A stretch of 64,000 bases of DNA from Filosporella fistucella (GCA_030077755.1 JAQJZZ010000005.1:2046001-2110000); one strand, 5' to 3'; counted from the first letter of the stretch, positions 46,300-59,214 are shown. Translations and numbers: made by a program. Notes: generated by a model not told the origin, from the sequence alone.

Positions 46300-46314
46300 G
46301 GGAGCAGTGCTCCC
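46300..46314. promoter_or_regulatory. 15-base palindrome, candidate operator
   Basis: GGGAGCAGTGCTCCC is a perfect inverted repeat (7-base arms, 1-base centre) in the divergent promoter between the alpha-ketoglutarate dioxygenase and DUF3830 genes. Such a site could bind a dimeric regulator acting on both. No factor can be named. Confidence 0.4.
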
Positions 46315-46528
46315 GGAGTAGGATTGATTGGAATTAATTTGTGACAACTCTGTAGATAAGAACATGCCCCCATTTTCGGGCTTGAGCCGATGATGCCGAC
46401 GCCAAAGAGAAGTAAATACATCCCACCTTTGACCTATGTCATAGGGACTTTCCCACAACTCCTCAGGAGTGATTTGACACACCTACCTCTCATACCAATC
46501 AGACCCCTATCACATAACAGCACCAAAC

Positions 46529-47100
46529 ATGTCCTCCGCCCTCTCAACACCCCTCCCAAAAATCCTGATTACGGCGGGTCCATATCGATTCCTGTCCGCC
46601 CTGTCGCCTTCGGCTCCCAAGACTGTCTCCCTCTTCCTTTCGCTCCTCCCTTACAAACAATCCCTGATCCACGTGCGCTGGTCAGGTGAAGGTCTATGGA
46701 TTCCCCTCGGTGACACAGACTTCTCTCTCCCATTCGAGAACCATACTGCACATCCAGCTCCCGGGCAGTTGTTACTATATCCAGGTGGAATTAGTGAGAC
46801 AGAGTTCATCTGGGCATATGGAGGAGTAGCTTTCGCAAGCAAGATGGGTGTCTTGGCTGGGAATCACTTTTTGACCGTTGTTGAGGGAGAGGAGAATCTG
46901 AGAATATTGGGGGAGAAAGTGCTTTGGGATGGGAGACAGGATGTTAAGTTTGAGATTGCAGATGAGAAGATGTGAGTTTGTACTAGATTCTCTGGAAGTT
47001 GAGAGAAAATCTTCTGATATTTTGGCATAGGATCCGAGAGTTTAGGCTAGAGAGGGAAGATAGGTTGAAGATGGACAGGAAGATGGTTGCGAAATTGTAG
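46529..47100 (+). CDS. DUF3830 cyclophilin-like protein
   Basis: Two exons, 46529-46971 and 47031-47100 (59-nt intron, phase 2, splitting an ATG); 170 residues. Family motifs are YRFLSALSPSAPKTVSLFLSLLPY, IHVRWSGEGLWIPLGD, ENHTAHPAPGQLLLYPGG, and SETEFIWAYG followed by AGNHFLTV. DUF3830 proteins have a cyclophilin-like fold and in bacteria often lie beside catabolic operons; their activity is not established. The C-terminal exon adds a charged helix (EREDRLKMDRKMV). Its divergent pairing with the dioxygenase fits a shared pathway. Confidence 0.82.
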
Positions 47101-47406
47101 ATGATGCTAGTAGTATAATCAACTCCCGTTTAAAAAAACTTAAATATTAGAATCCAGAGAAAGCAAGGGGAAATTGAAATAGGTTTTTTTACGTAACGAA
47201 TGTAATTGCTCTTGTAATTCTCTGAGATCACAATTCCCATATCGCCAAGAACTTTTTACAATACCCCGCTATCACCCCGCTATTTTGTCCACCAACTTTA
47301 TTTTCCATCCTACACAATTCAATCTTTATATACCTAGTGTCTCGAGAATCGTGCAATTTAAGCTTCCAGCTGTCTTGGTATGCCTTAACGACAGACTACC
47401 TGCTTT
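47101..47406. other. Intergenic between convergent genes
   Basis: About 0.3 kb of AT-rich sequence between the 3' ends of the DUF3830 and permease genes. Nothing else seen. Confidence 0.5.
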
Positions 47407-49986
47407 TCAAATATTGTCTGCCAACTTTTTCCACAGCCCAGTAGCCTCAGACTATTGAATCACGTATCAGCTATTGACTTACTCACCATCAACAAGTTAA
47501 GGACACATACCTCGTGAGCCATTTCCATAGAAGAACCAGAAACAAAGTCAAAGTCTTCATACTTGACGACTTCTGTCTTGTAGTAGAGTTTGTACCCGAA
47601 GAGTAACACCAAGAAGAATGGAATAGGGAAGTACGTCGTGATGAATGAAGAGGAGTCAAATTTGTGGACTAGTTTATTGGTTAAGGCTTGATTCTCCGAC
47701 ACGGGTCATGCATAACTCACTAAACGATGTGAAGCCACCAAAGATTATGACCATGATAGAAACTGATAATCCATCTGGCATGGATGTTAGTATCCTTCCT
47801 TGAAACATTCGAGGACATCAAAAACTTACAGTAACTCAAGTAGGGCTGGAAAGGTGCTTTGTAAGGGAGCGTGTCACGATCAATACCCTGAACTTTCAAA
47901 CCTTTATGCCAACGAATACTGGTCCATAAGATACAAGCCCATGAAATCATACCACAGATGGCAGTCATATTGGCGACTGTTTGGAAAAGTCAGTGAGCTC
48001 GCTAAATTATTACGAGTTCAAATATCTTACAGTAACCAAAAACCGTCCCCGCTTTACCATGAGCAGAAGCCATGAAGGAAAGAAGAGAGAAAGCAGCGCA
48101 GAACACTACACAGACCCATGGAAGGCCGTCACTTCGGGTCTTGCCAAAGATCTTGGGTGCTTGACCGCGAGAGTAAAGACCATAGAGTGTTCGAGATGAG
48201 ACGAAAAGATCTGCGCAGCCTGCTGACCAAGCACTCGTGAGGAGGGCAGCATTGATGATTGAAGGTAGAACAGATATCCCAGCATTCTGTCGAGATCATC
48301 GTTAGTGACGACCGAAATTGATAGGGATGAATACTGACCTTGATGGCAATGACGAATGGACTCTTGGCTGCGGTGGAGGCGAGGTTGAGCGATGGGTCTG
48401 CTGGAGAGACAAGCATGCCAATCTATCGAGATTAACAATTGACAACGATCAAATTATGGACACAAGCTCACAAGGAATGCGCTACATAGATAGACTATAC
48501 GCTGTTAGCTTCCTGAATGGCAGACGGTAGTCAGCTTACAAAGAACAAGTCTAATCCAGACACTTTTAATCGCCCGAGGAACAGTCTTACGTGGCTACGC
48601 AATGATCAGTACAAGCTCAGCTTTTCATACACCGACATACATTAGCAGTTTCTGCAGCAGCGATAGCTGTAATCTCAGTGCCGATAAAAGCAAATGCAGC
48701 ACTGATCAAGACTGTGCTCAACGTCAGTAAGTTTTAGAACTCTATTACAATCAATTTTGCGAACCACTGAAGAATCCCAAGAATCGTCCCTTGGAACCTT
48801 CGATACCGGCGTATTGAACGAAGCCTCCAGTCTCATTCCAATATCTGAAACCAATGGTCTCGTGATTGGGTCCACCACCAGCGGTAATGATTATGCCTGT
48901 TATTATGAGACCAATAATGGTAATGACCTAAGACCAGGTGAGTACGCCGTGAAGTTTGCTTCTTATGGGAACCTCGTAGCTGACCTTGATGGAGCAAAAC
49001 CAAAATTCCATCTCTCCGAACACTCGAGTACCAGCGAAGTTGATTACCCACTAAGATATTCATTAATACTGACTGTACGGCGAGGGAGATATACGTACAA
49101 CAACTATCAACATCAAACCAACCCACATTGCATTATTACATATACCAGTGGTACAGGTTGCATCGATTTGACCGGCTGGTGTCCAATAAGATATCAAAAC
49201 TGCTGCTGCTGACAGTTCTGCAGGAAGCACAACTGAGGAAAATTAGGTTAGGATGTCCCAATGAGGTTTGCACGTTTATTACATACTAATGTAGCTACAA
49301 GCTATTAGCAGAGTTCGATAATAATCAAAACGTGAAAACCCTACTTATACCAATAAAGGACTCCCATGGCGAAGCCAAGCTCTAGAGCAACAAAGCGGCC
49401 TGCAAGTGCAAATTGACCTCCTGGAAGTGGGAACTGAGAGACCATCTCTCCTAGTGCAACCTATACTGCATGAGCATACTTGATCGAAGCGCGAGTTTTC
49501 ATTAGGACTGACCATCACTGAATAAAGTAGCGAAGCCATGATACAATACCCGATGAGCAAACCGGCTGGACCACCATGTTCGAGATCACCTGCAGTGCCA
49601 AGAAAAAGACCAGTCCCCTGCAAGTACTATTAGAATCTAACCTGATATTTCAATAAAAAAAGACTTACGATAACGCCTCCAATTGCAATCATTTGTCTGT
49701 TCACTTTGTGAGAATATTTCAAGCCGGTCAAGCCTTACTTACAAATGGCGGGGCTGTTTTTGGAGGTTAGCTCATGAACATTTTTGGGGATTTGAAACAC
49801 CCACCTTTAGAGAGCGTTGGAGTCCATCGGGAGTAACCTGCCCGTGTATGCTCTGATCTTCCACGACACTAGGCGCTTTCCCTGCCCCTCTGGTGCCATC
49901 TTTCTCCGTAATCTCACGTGACTGCAGTTGTTAGTCAGAGCTATGGCTGTGACGAGAATCTTGATGCATACATTTTGTGACGACAT
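47407..49986 (-). CDS. Amino acid permease, 19 exons with microexons
   Basis: Exons on the minus strand: 49986-49972, 49921-49805, 49753-49743, 49696-49669, 49617-49513, 49460-49345, 49294-49287, 49232-49099, 49050-48985, 48927-48765, 48711-48641, 48594-48540, 48494-48472, 48422-48339, 48286-48031, 47976-47830, 47774-47721, 47668-47511 and 47451-47407. They sum to 1656 nt, 551 residues, the usual size for the yeast-type AAT family. Motifs run in order: LKPRHLQMIAIGGVIGTGLF, LPGGQFALAGRF, YNYIIVLPAELSAA, FAGTRVFGEMEFWF, AFAFIGTEITAIAAAE, NPRKTVPRAI, FYLCSAFL, SSRTLYGLYSRGQAP and DRDTLPYKAPFQPY. It should import amino acids with protons at the plasma membrane. All 18 introns are 45-59 nt. Exons of 11 and 8 nt supply residues in the first and third membrane regions. 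It is divergent from the aldolase gene. Confidence 0.88.
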
Positions 49987-50619
49987 CGCTTGTGGAGTGA
50001 ACCAAAATCGACTATATTTTCAATGGAAAAAAATATGGGACTTGAGATGCACGAAGAGAAAAGGAAGGAAGAGATGAAGTACGAAGTACTCTGTAGACGA
50101 AGAGATCAATAAAAAGAGCAGACTTAGCTCCATAGAACTATAAACTATAGTGAAATTGCGGCTCACATACATATTGACAAGCATTAGGTGAGTGGATAAG
50201 CTTCATCCAAGCAACTGATAAGGCTTGGTAGAGCTTCCAGAAACGGGCTAATCACATCCCACTCTTCGATTTGTAGCCACTTTTCATGAAGATATCCTTG
50301 CAGAAACTATACTTGAACATGACAACAACGATAGATAAGATAAATCATATATATAAAGTCAGGCATTGGTTGCCCGTGTCGGTATAATCGGCACTCGCCC
50401 GAAATTCCCTGCAACATTGTTGCGAAAATAGTGTCGGCTGCTACCCGGACCTACCGAAGAGGACAACAGCAAGACATTAGCAATCTATCTTGGCCAGTCT
50501 GTGTTGGATTCAACTGCAAATTGAGTTGCACAGATCATCTCGCACTTTGTGACTACAATTGTTGAGCTCGAATTGCTTTTGCTACTCGTCACATTATTGT
50601 GTGGTCCGGTTCTTCAGCC
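49987..50619. promoter_or_regulatory. Divergent promoter, permease and aldolase
   Basis: 633 bases between the two start codons. It includes a direct CGGTATAATCGG near 50380-50395 that could hold spaced CGG half-sites. Function is inferred from position. Confidence 0.4.
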
Positions 50620-51879
50620 ATGAGGGCAAATATTTTGAAACGCAAATTAGAACCAGGTCTATATGGACCTTTGCCTACCTTCTTCGATGACAATCAGGAG
50701 ATTGATTTCGTAAGCTACAAGAAGCATCTCCTCAGTGAGTCCAAAAGGCAGACATCCAAGTCACGTGGATATAGCTCATCGTCTGTTAGATCTTGCCACG
50801 AAAGGAATTGGTACCTGCATTCTTCATGGGGATTGAGACTTTACTGACAGAAAATTAGTGCCTGTATGCTCAGGTTCTCTGGGAGAGGCCGTTCATCTTA
50901 CCCACGATGAAAGAACGACTATCATTCGCTTCATCAGGACCACTTTGGATGAAGCGGGGTTGAACTCGCTACCTATCGTAGCTGGAGTAGGAGGGGCAAG
51001 TACTAGAGAAACAATAAAGCTTGCCAAAGACGCCGCAGGGGCCGGAGCGTGAGTTTGATCTCAGAATTGAACTAGATAGATGGCTAATATGCCGTGAGTG
51101 ATGCTGGAATGGTGATACTTCCAGCGTATTATGCCGCCAGCCTTGACGCCGACCAGGAACAGGTCATTCAGTATTATGTTGACATTTGTGAAGGATCCCC
51201 GGTAGGAAGGTTGGAGCATGTGACAGGATAACTTGGGACTAACATACGTATGTCAGATACCGCTGTTGCTATATAATTTTCCCGCAAACGCAGCAGGCCA
51301 GGATATGTCATCTGATGTAATTGAAGCAATCATGAAAAGAGCAACGAACCTTTGCGGAGTTAAACTCACTTGTGGCGGAAGTATCGGCAAGCTTGTTCGA
51401 CTCAAAGCAGTGATCCGAGAAGACGCCTCCATCAATAGCTCTCGGCCGTTTCCGTTCATTCTCCTTGATGGCTTGATAGCAGATCTTGTGCCTTGGGTCC
51501 AGAGTGGAGGCCATGGTACCGTTAGTGGGATACCAAACTTTGCACCTCTTGCTGGGGTCAGATTATTCGAGTTGTGTCGAAAGTCCAACCCTAGCCAAGA
51601 AGATTTAAAAGAGGCTGCTCGGATACAAGCCATCTTGTCACGAGCCGATGTATCAGCAGTACCAGCAGGCGTCAGGGGAATGAGTAATGATCAATAATCC
51701 GGATTTGCTTAGTCAATTGCTAATGACGACTAGAGTATGCCCTGTCCAAAATGCACGGGTATGGTATCGCACCCAGACGGCCATTGCTATCTTTGAAAGA
51801 GGAAGAAGGGGAGGCCTTCATGACAGCATTGAAGGATGTGCTAGCACTAGAGAAAGATTTGGCAACCCGAGCGTCATAA
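50620..51879 (+). CDS. DapA/HOGA-family aldolase
   Basis: Six exons, 50620-50734, 50790-50810, 50859-51048, 51099-51201, 51257-51683 and 51734-51879 (introns 48-55 nt); 333 residues. Exon 2 is only 21 nt. The fold family is dihydrodipicolinate synthase / N-acetylneuraminate lyase. Motifs are LYGPLPTFF, GSLGEAVHLTHDER, ILPAYYAA, LLLYNFP with Tyr149, the Schiff-base Lys179 in GVKLTCGG, and the C-terminal GVRGMKYALSKMHGYGIAPRRPL. The longest open frame stops early after GMSNDQ and loses the last exon. In fungi this family covers 4-hydroxy-2-oxoglutarate aldolases, keto-deoxy sugar acid aldolases and dihydrodipicolinate-like enzymes. Its neighbours favour a catabolic aldolase. The exact substrate is not readable. 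Confidence 0.85.
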
Positions 51880-52747
51880 AATGTCTTGTTTGGATCATCC
51901 TGTAAAGCGTGATTAGAGAGGTGTTCGATTGCAAATGTTCGATTGCAATAACGAAGTGAAGCGATGTCAACTTCACGAATCTACTTCATGTGGGGTATGG
52001 AGTGTCGATTATTGAGGATCGTGTGCCTTACTCTTACTCTTGGTATATAGAACAACCATATCGACCACGACATGGTAGCCCAAGAAGTCTATTCCGTGTT
52101 GTAGTGAGTACTGCGTGTGTGTCTCGAGGGAGGTGGTTGCCTCCTTGCCTCGGCTAAAATTCGGTTGGAAGAGACTTCCGAGACCTCCCCGACGGCACCC
52201 GCCGACATCTGCGAAATCTCATATCTAACCAAACCAACACATTCCAGAACAGCGAACGAGCGTAGACCGGGAACAATTCTTGACAGCGCCAGTGCGACAT
52301 GCTGAGGCTTCCGAGGTACAATGTGCTATGGATGGGGCTTTGCACTCGCCCGGAATACTATTATTCCCATCATTCCATGACACAAAGCGCAGCTCAGACA
52401 GTTTTAGCGATGGGTTTCAATGGTTTACCACAGGTTAGAGCTTGTGTCATATATAGCTGCAAAGTAAAAGGTGAATACCGAGCAGCTGAGAACAGAAAAT
52501 TGGAGAATCAATAGACGCCTTATCGAAATGGATCTTGTGTCTGGCGAAATCTTTGTCGCCAATCAGACGAAATCTATATGCCTGTCTATCTTTTCTACCA
52601 CATAATCTCTAACAGAGATAGTTCACTTCTAGGACATATTCGTTGGCTATAAAGGCTGTTCATCATGATTCCAATATTTTATCTGCTCTATCTTCTTGTC
52701 ATTTCTATTACTTGACTTCTCAACTGAAAGTGCAAAGTGCACCAAAC
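51880..52747. other. Intergenic, no gene seen
   Basis: 0.87 kb upstream of the giant secreted protein gene; presumably its promoter. The frames are short and without motifs. Confidence 0.45.
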
Positions 52748-55700
52748 ATGCGCATCGCACAGCTTGCGAATTCTTTCCTGCTTGCAGTCCCCTTCCTTCA
52801 ATCATGTCAAGCTTTCACATCACCTGATATCTACTCTATTACACAGCCCGCTGGGTCGAGTCCAGATCCAGGACAGGACAGCAGGCCCCCTACTGTTCCA
52901 AGTCAATCTAGGTAAGGCAATTGTCAGGAGGATCTCCTTCCATGCAGCGCCACTCTTTTCATATCACCAGCACTATTAAAGATGCAGTCGAACTTCGGAA
53001 GATCATGAAATGCCTACCTCTTTTGCCCTTTTGCATCTTCATTGCGTCTGAGAACGTTTCCTAGCTTTCAATCTGCATCCCCTTCTCGGCTAACACTTCT
53101 ACAGACATGCTACAGGTCCAGCCTCAGGCTTAAACCTCTTTGTGCCTCGTTATGGTCAAGACCCCAACTGGTAAGAGTCACCTCGCAAAATAAACATAGA
53201 TAAATTAATTGAGTACTCCATAGGCTCCCCTTAGTCGACTCTCTCAAGTCGATTGGCATACAAGTAAAGGTCATCGAGAGCCTCAATTTTACTTCGCAGT
53301 GCAGAACTCTGCTCGTGTACAACTCTGCGGATGTGAGCTATTCACCGACCACTGCGGATATTGCCTCTCTCACGTCTTTTGTGAAAGATGGGGGAACACT
53401 TATTTTTATGAGTATTATCCCAACGGCCTTGCAGGAACTTGCTGGTGTATCTGCGTCAATAGTCAACACTGCAGGCACGAGGTCCATCATACAATTGACG
53501 AACAGTGAGACCACTGTTCAGGCTCTCAAAGGTTTCAATTTTGCAGACTATTACGACATCAGTATGCCATTTTACAACAACTACACCGATGAGGGTTTGG
53601 TAAATGTTGGCTATACACCCCTTGCCGGTGCGGAGACTTTAGCTACTTACCTGATTCGAAGCAGTTCAACAAATCCTGTGATAGATGACGTAGACACTTC
53701 ATCTACGAGAGCTGCCCTTATCAAGTATCAGCCTCCAGGTGCAAGTGGATATGTGTACAGCTTCGGAGTGGACCTTGGACAACTATACATCTTGGCCCAA
53801 AACGACGGGGCTGCCTACACGCAGTATTACAACGGCCAATACTACCCGGGTTATGATATTGGAACTCGAATTGTGAAGAACATCCTATCTTCAAACACCC
53901 ACTTCGCAACCTTGTGGACTGTCCCCAATAACATGGGTCTTGCCTTCACTACAACTTGGGATATCGACACGTATGTTTCATATCCTCACGGACAGGGAAT
54001 GGCGGCCGCTGCTATGGATAGAGGGGCGGCAGGAAATCTCAACCTCCATACCAAATACATCAGTGATGCCTATGAGGCGGCCTATTTCCAGTACGGAGTG
54101 CCATATATCTATCAGATCACCGGATTCCGAACCGCATCCGATGGCTTCCCGTACATAGACTTTGGCAGTCACACTATTAGCCACTCACCAAATGCGCGTG
54201 AATTACCTTTTGGTTCTCTCTCCGAGCAGTATATTCTCGGATCAAGCTCAGGCTACTCGCCTATGATTCACCAATGTGGAACAGGCAGAGCAGATTCAAC
54301 CCCCACAAACGGGCAGTCTTGCTCGCAAGGTGGGACTAGTGCATTTTCATTCTGGACCTCAGACGGCTCTGTCTCTGGAGAAATTCGTGTTAGCGCTTTC
54401 CTCATCCGTTACCTTCTGCACGACGTATTCAAGACAAACTACAACCTTACCACGTATCGTCCTGGTCATCTTTCTTGGAACAAATATCAGGCTTCCCTAT
54501 GCGTTGCCAATGGATTCATTGGTGGTTCTTCATGCTCGAGCAATGAGCATCTGACCCACCTCCCATTCCAAGTTGGGCACAATCGTGAACCATTTCAGGA
54601 GCTTGACTTCTTTGAGTTTCCGCTCCAATGGTCTGACGGCGATGGAAACATGAGCAGTGCAGACTTTCCTGGATCCGACTTTGCTAATCAAGTTTCTGCC
54701 ATCAAGAAGATTGCACGCTATGGAGGTCACTACAATATCTTACTTCATCCTTCGGACGCCGTATTCGATAAGATTCAAATACAACGCGCATTTCACGATA
54801 CTGTACGGCCGTTTGCAGTTTACTTTAACCAAACCGGGATTGCAAACTGGTGGACCAACCGTGACCGAGCATTTGTGGACATCACAGCGGCAAGTAGTTC
54901 ATCGGTCAGCATGACGGTGCGTCTTGCTGGCTCTACAGAAGGCCTTACATTGAATGTACCTCGAAGCTACGTCTTTCAATCTGCGACGGGATCTCTCTTG
55001 GTGTGCCAACAGCCATCCCGCGATACATTCACCAACGCTATTGTGCTACGTAATACAGCCCAAGGGGAATATAAACTTACTTTCTCCGTCAGTACGGATA
55101 CATCCCAAGCGTCTACATGTCCAGATTTCACTGTTCAGCCGGCTACAGAATGCGTGGCGTGGGATGTCTTGATTGACGACTATTTGCAGCCGTATCATTA
55201 TGATAACAACATCAACCTCATGCTTTTGAAGACTGTTACAACAGGTCTTAAGGCAAATATTGTGAACAACGCTCTCCAGCTCAGTGCCAACACCAATTCT
55301 GGAGTCAACAGCTATTACACTGAAATCTCACGCTTCTGTTTTGATGCATCCATCTACACACACCTATATTTTGACATGGTTGCCCCTATTGGAAGCAGCT
55401 TTTCCGTCCAGCTGGTATCGTACGACTCAACATGCAACACTGCTCAGCCAAGTGCAACTTTCTTAGATGTTGGAAATTATGCCGATTCTGACGGGACTAA
55501 TCATACCGTCCAAATCCAGTTGGAGCACTTCGTCGGGCAGGATTTCCTCCATGTTCGAGGAATACAAATTGTCAACATTTCACCTGCCAATACACCAATC
55601 TATATTGACAATATCAAGCTCCAAAAGAGATGCACCACGGCGCCGGGAGATGACTTTACCGACGGGCTCGCTATTGAAAGCTTCCAGAACGTGGACAGAT

Positions 55701-57904
55701 GGATAACCGGTATTAACAACATTTTTGGCAAAACTGATTATGACAACTCTATGACTTCCGCCAAACTTGCCGAGCCTGGCAGCATGCAGTTGGTCCCGTC
55801 AAACGCAAACTCGTATTTTTACTCAAGCACGGCAGTAAATGGCGTCAATCTTAATGCCACGACTTACAACTCGGTCTCTCTCAATGTTCGTGGCCCCGCT
55901 GGTGGCTCGTTCGACGTAGTTATCACATCCGGATCTGGGAATAGCAATTCGACAGTAAATACAGCTACATATACCACTCTCAGCTCTTCCGGTTTTTCGA
56001 ACATCACAATACCTTTTTCAGCTTTCGACGGTCTTATTTCTGACTCCATCAGTCTTATTACACTGCGAAATTTTACGCCAAATGGTGGGTCTGCTGCCAC
56101 TAACACATTCACAGTGAGATGGATCTCACTCCTGGGCGGGACCAACGTAATCCCCAGGCAAAATCGCTGCCGTTTTGCCACCGGCTACGTTGTGCTTGAT
56201 TTCTGTGATCCTATAGAATTCAAAACACAGACAAATGCCATTGGTGCTCTCTTCTCTGACGACAACACTATGCAATACTATAACCAGACAACCAATGGCT
56301 ACATCAACCTTGTTCCCCAGGATTCTACTTCGTACTTCTACTCAATATTCAATATGACTTCCTGCGCAACTATTGGTGCCAGCAACACCGGAATTTTCCT
56401 GACTGTTTCCGGACCACAGGGTGCTACGGCTGATATTGGATTTAGATATGGCACTACGGGATGCAAAGCCAATGTGAGAACTGATTTTGTCAAAATATCC
56501 TTCAATACCGCGCCAACCCAGCTCACCATCCCCTTCTCTCGTTTCCCATCCCCTTTCAACCCAAAAAATATTCAATCTTTCGTCATGGCCAACTTCAACA
56601 CTCCGGGATCAGTCTACCGCATTCACTCTTTGGTCGTCATGGGGGCAAACAGTGTTAAGGGTTGTGCGCTCTGCTCAGATACGATCGTCGATACCTGCAC
56701 GTTCATATCAGCTGTCCCAAGGAAGAATCTCCTATTGGGTGATGTCACAGATGAGAAATCCCTCACTTCTTATTCTGTCGCCAGCGATGGAGGACTGTCT
56801 CTTGGAACCAATCCGGATGCCTACTGGTACTCTGTATTCGGCGCCAATGGCTGCTACAATGCTACCAGCGCAACGGGTATCCACCTCTCCGTCGCGGCCC
56901 CTGAAAATACCACGTTCAGAGTAACACTCCGCTGGATGACAAACGAAGCTTGCACAGCCGTCTCTACACCCTCCTCGGTGGATGTTCAAACCTATGTAAC
57001 GTTTTCTGGCAACGCTACGAGCTCGCCCTACCAACTCGCTCAAATCCCCTTTACTGATTTCCCAGGCATAATCACTGGCAGATTGAGCAGCATCGCCATC
57101 TCCAACTTTAACCCCTCTAACGTTGCTGTGCGTATCGGATGTATCAGTCTCGCGACATTCACGAACATCGTCGATGCCCCTCCTGATTGTAGCAGTTGCC
57201 CAACTGGGGCATGGCTCAACCCGTGTGCCTCCGAAATTGTGAGCAAAAATGCTCAGGGTGGCGAACAGAACGATGACCGCACTATGAGAACCCGTCCTAC
57301 TATTACCAATCATGCGCTGGTATTGCAGCCGCAAAAAGACTCTTATTGGTACTCGCTCATGTCCTGCATGGACGTCTCCGAGTACCAAACACTTTACATT
57401 AATGTTTCTGCCACCGCGGGCGCCACCTTTAGAGTAATGCTACAAAGCAGCAGCAATGCCTGCGCAGATACGAGCCAAATTCAAGCCGCCGCCGTCAACA
57501 TCGCAGATTATGGCTCTATGACAGGCAGTTCTGTGCTCCTTGCTATTCCATTGTCAGCATTCACGTCACAGAACAACGCAATCAAGTTGAGCGCCCTTTT
57601 TGCCATCGTTTTGGACAATTTCAGCTCTGATACTGCAACTTATAATCTCAATTGCGCATACTATGCAATAAACCCCCCTACGAAAGGCGGTATGGATGCG
57701 GGAAGCACCAAAATTACGATAAGCAGCTTGAGCTCACCGACAGGTGACCTTTCAGCTAGTGATTCCACCAAATCGACAGATACCGAAACGACAGATTCCA
57801 AGACGACAGATACTACAACGACGGACACCCAACCAACAGATACTACAACGACGGACACCAAAACGACAGAGGATAGTGCGATAGAGACAAGCAAAGTCAT
57901 TTAA
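52748..57904 (+). CDS. Giant secreted NodB-like protein with five beta repeats
   Basis: Three exons, 52748-52911, 53105-53170 and 53224-57904 (introns 193 and 53 nt); 1636 residues. A signal peptide (MRIAQLANSFLLAVPFL) is followed by a region resembling the flavodoxin-like, amidotransferase-like domains found before some deacetylases (residues about 70-290; LLVYNSADVSYSP, KDGGTLIFMS). A NodB-like region at about 310-620 has FTTTWDIDT (318-326) and GSHTISHS (His393, His397) and NILLHPSD. Five repeats of about 165-185 residues then start near residues 718, 886, 1070, 1233 and 1409. Each holds an aromatic S/AYxYS motif (SYFYS, AYWYS, SYWYS) and paired cysteines, and ends in a beta-rich stretch. 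A Thr-rich tail (TDTTTTDTQPTD) closes it, with no clear GPI signal. It probably binds and de-acetylates a polysaccharide, as inferred from the motifs. Confidence 0.75.
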
Positions 57905-59214
57905 GTTCAAGTGCAAAAACCTCAATTTTGTAACCCCTGTAAGTCTAAGGAATAGTTTGGCAGAGATGCAGAGGAGGTACCGAAGTAACTATCTCTAAAT
58001 TTGATACAAACGGCGGTTTCATTTGTTGACATAGCGATATCGAAGATTGTAAGATTCGGAAAGTGTATTCTTAGATGTATTAAATCTATTTTGAAATACT
58101 ATGATGATTTCTTTGTAGCTAGTAGCAAGTCCTTGATTTTATGCAGCGTGCAAGTTCTACTTCTGAGGTATGTCGGCTTTGCTCGATCACGTGATGGCAG
58201 TGTTTGTGCTACAAATGCCTTGCCATGTCGCGTCGCATCTTCTCCTGAGTTCAATACCAGCGCTCGACTACGCTTAACAGGTGCCAGGAGCTCCCCAGTA
58301 CTGTATGAACTGGTCAATTGCCACGAGCTTCACTTGAATCGAAACCATACCGATAGACCTTCGATACTTTTCAGAACCTGAACCCCGAAACAAACGTGCC
58401 AACCCTTCGTGAGCATCCATAACGAGGCACAAAAATTGGATGGCTTTCCACATTCTATATTCTGGAGCTGCGGAGGAGCGAGTCCATGGCACATTTGCTA
58501 GTATCTTCATTGATTAGGGGGCCGGACGGCATTCAGTGTGGTAGGGATCCCGCGATTCAAGTCACATAAGCTACACTGTCCCAGCTACAAGGTCGGCGGC
58601 AATGGGTGTCGACATGATGGCTTATAATAATAGACGGAGTACGCGTTTTCAAGCAGTTGTATGCCCGGGGGGCAGTTAGCTGTGGTAAGTTGGAGAGCGG
58701 TCTTCATGGTTTGAAGCGGAGTTCGAGAGATAAATCCTCAAGACCTGGCAGTATACTCCATTTTACTCCAACTAGACATACCAAACAGGTAGCCTCGATG
58801 TTCAGAGGCGAAGTCGGTTTAATATAGGTTATTTCCTACAAGATTTCCTCTGAAGATTTGCATGGGGCCTTGGTAGCTGCTGACATCAGCGCTATCGTGT
58901 TATGGGTACAAGATCCTCTTTTTCATTTAGCGGCTCTCAGCTGAATACAGCGGTGTGATTTTCAGGTGGAGCACCGCCTGTACAATGCAACCCGAACATG
59001 CTTCAAACGCGCGCCGAGTGACCTGATTGACGTTTGCAATCTTACGCTTTCCGTTTTGAACCTTGGTACAGTACCTCGGCGCATAATGGAATTGATTTCT
59101 TCATAGAATCGGGTTTCACCAATTGTCCACGATCGAAGATTAAGCTTATTCCTCCTATTGATTTCTCTCTGCTTCAGAATTCCGCTCAGAACAGAACCAT
59201 CGCAATCAGCCATC
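57905..59214. other. Intergenic, no gene seen
   Basis: 1.3 kb between the giant secreted protein gene and the TLC gene. Open frames at 58001-58381 (plus) and 58510-58274 (minus) overlap and have no motif. The end should hold the TLC promoter. Confidence 0.45.

Noticed and set aside
51660..51697. Aldolase ending at the stop after GMSNDQ
   Set aside because: A 50-nt intron from GTAATG to CTAG adds a last exon with the conserved KYALSKMHGYG and PRRPL end of the family.
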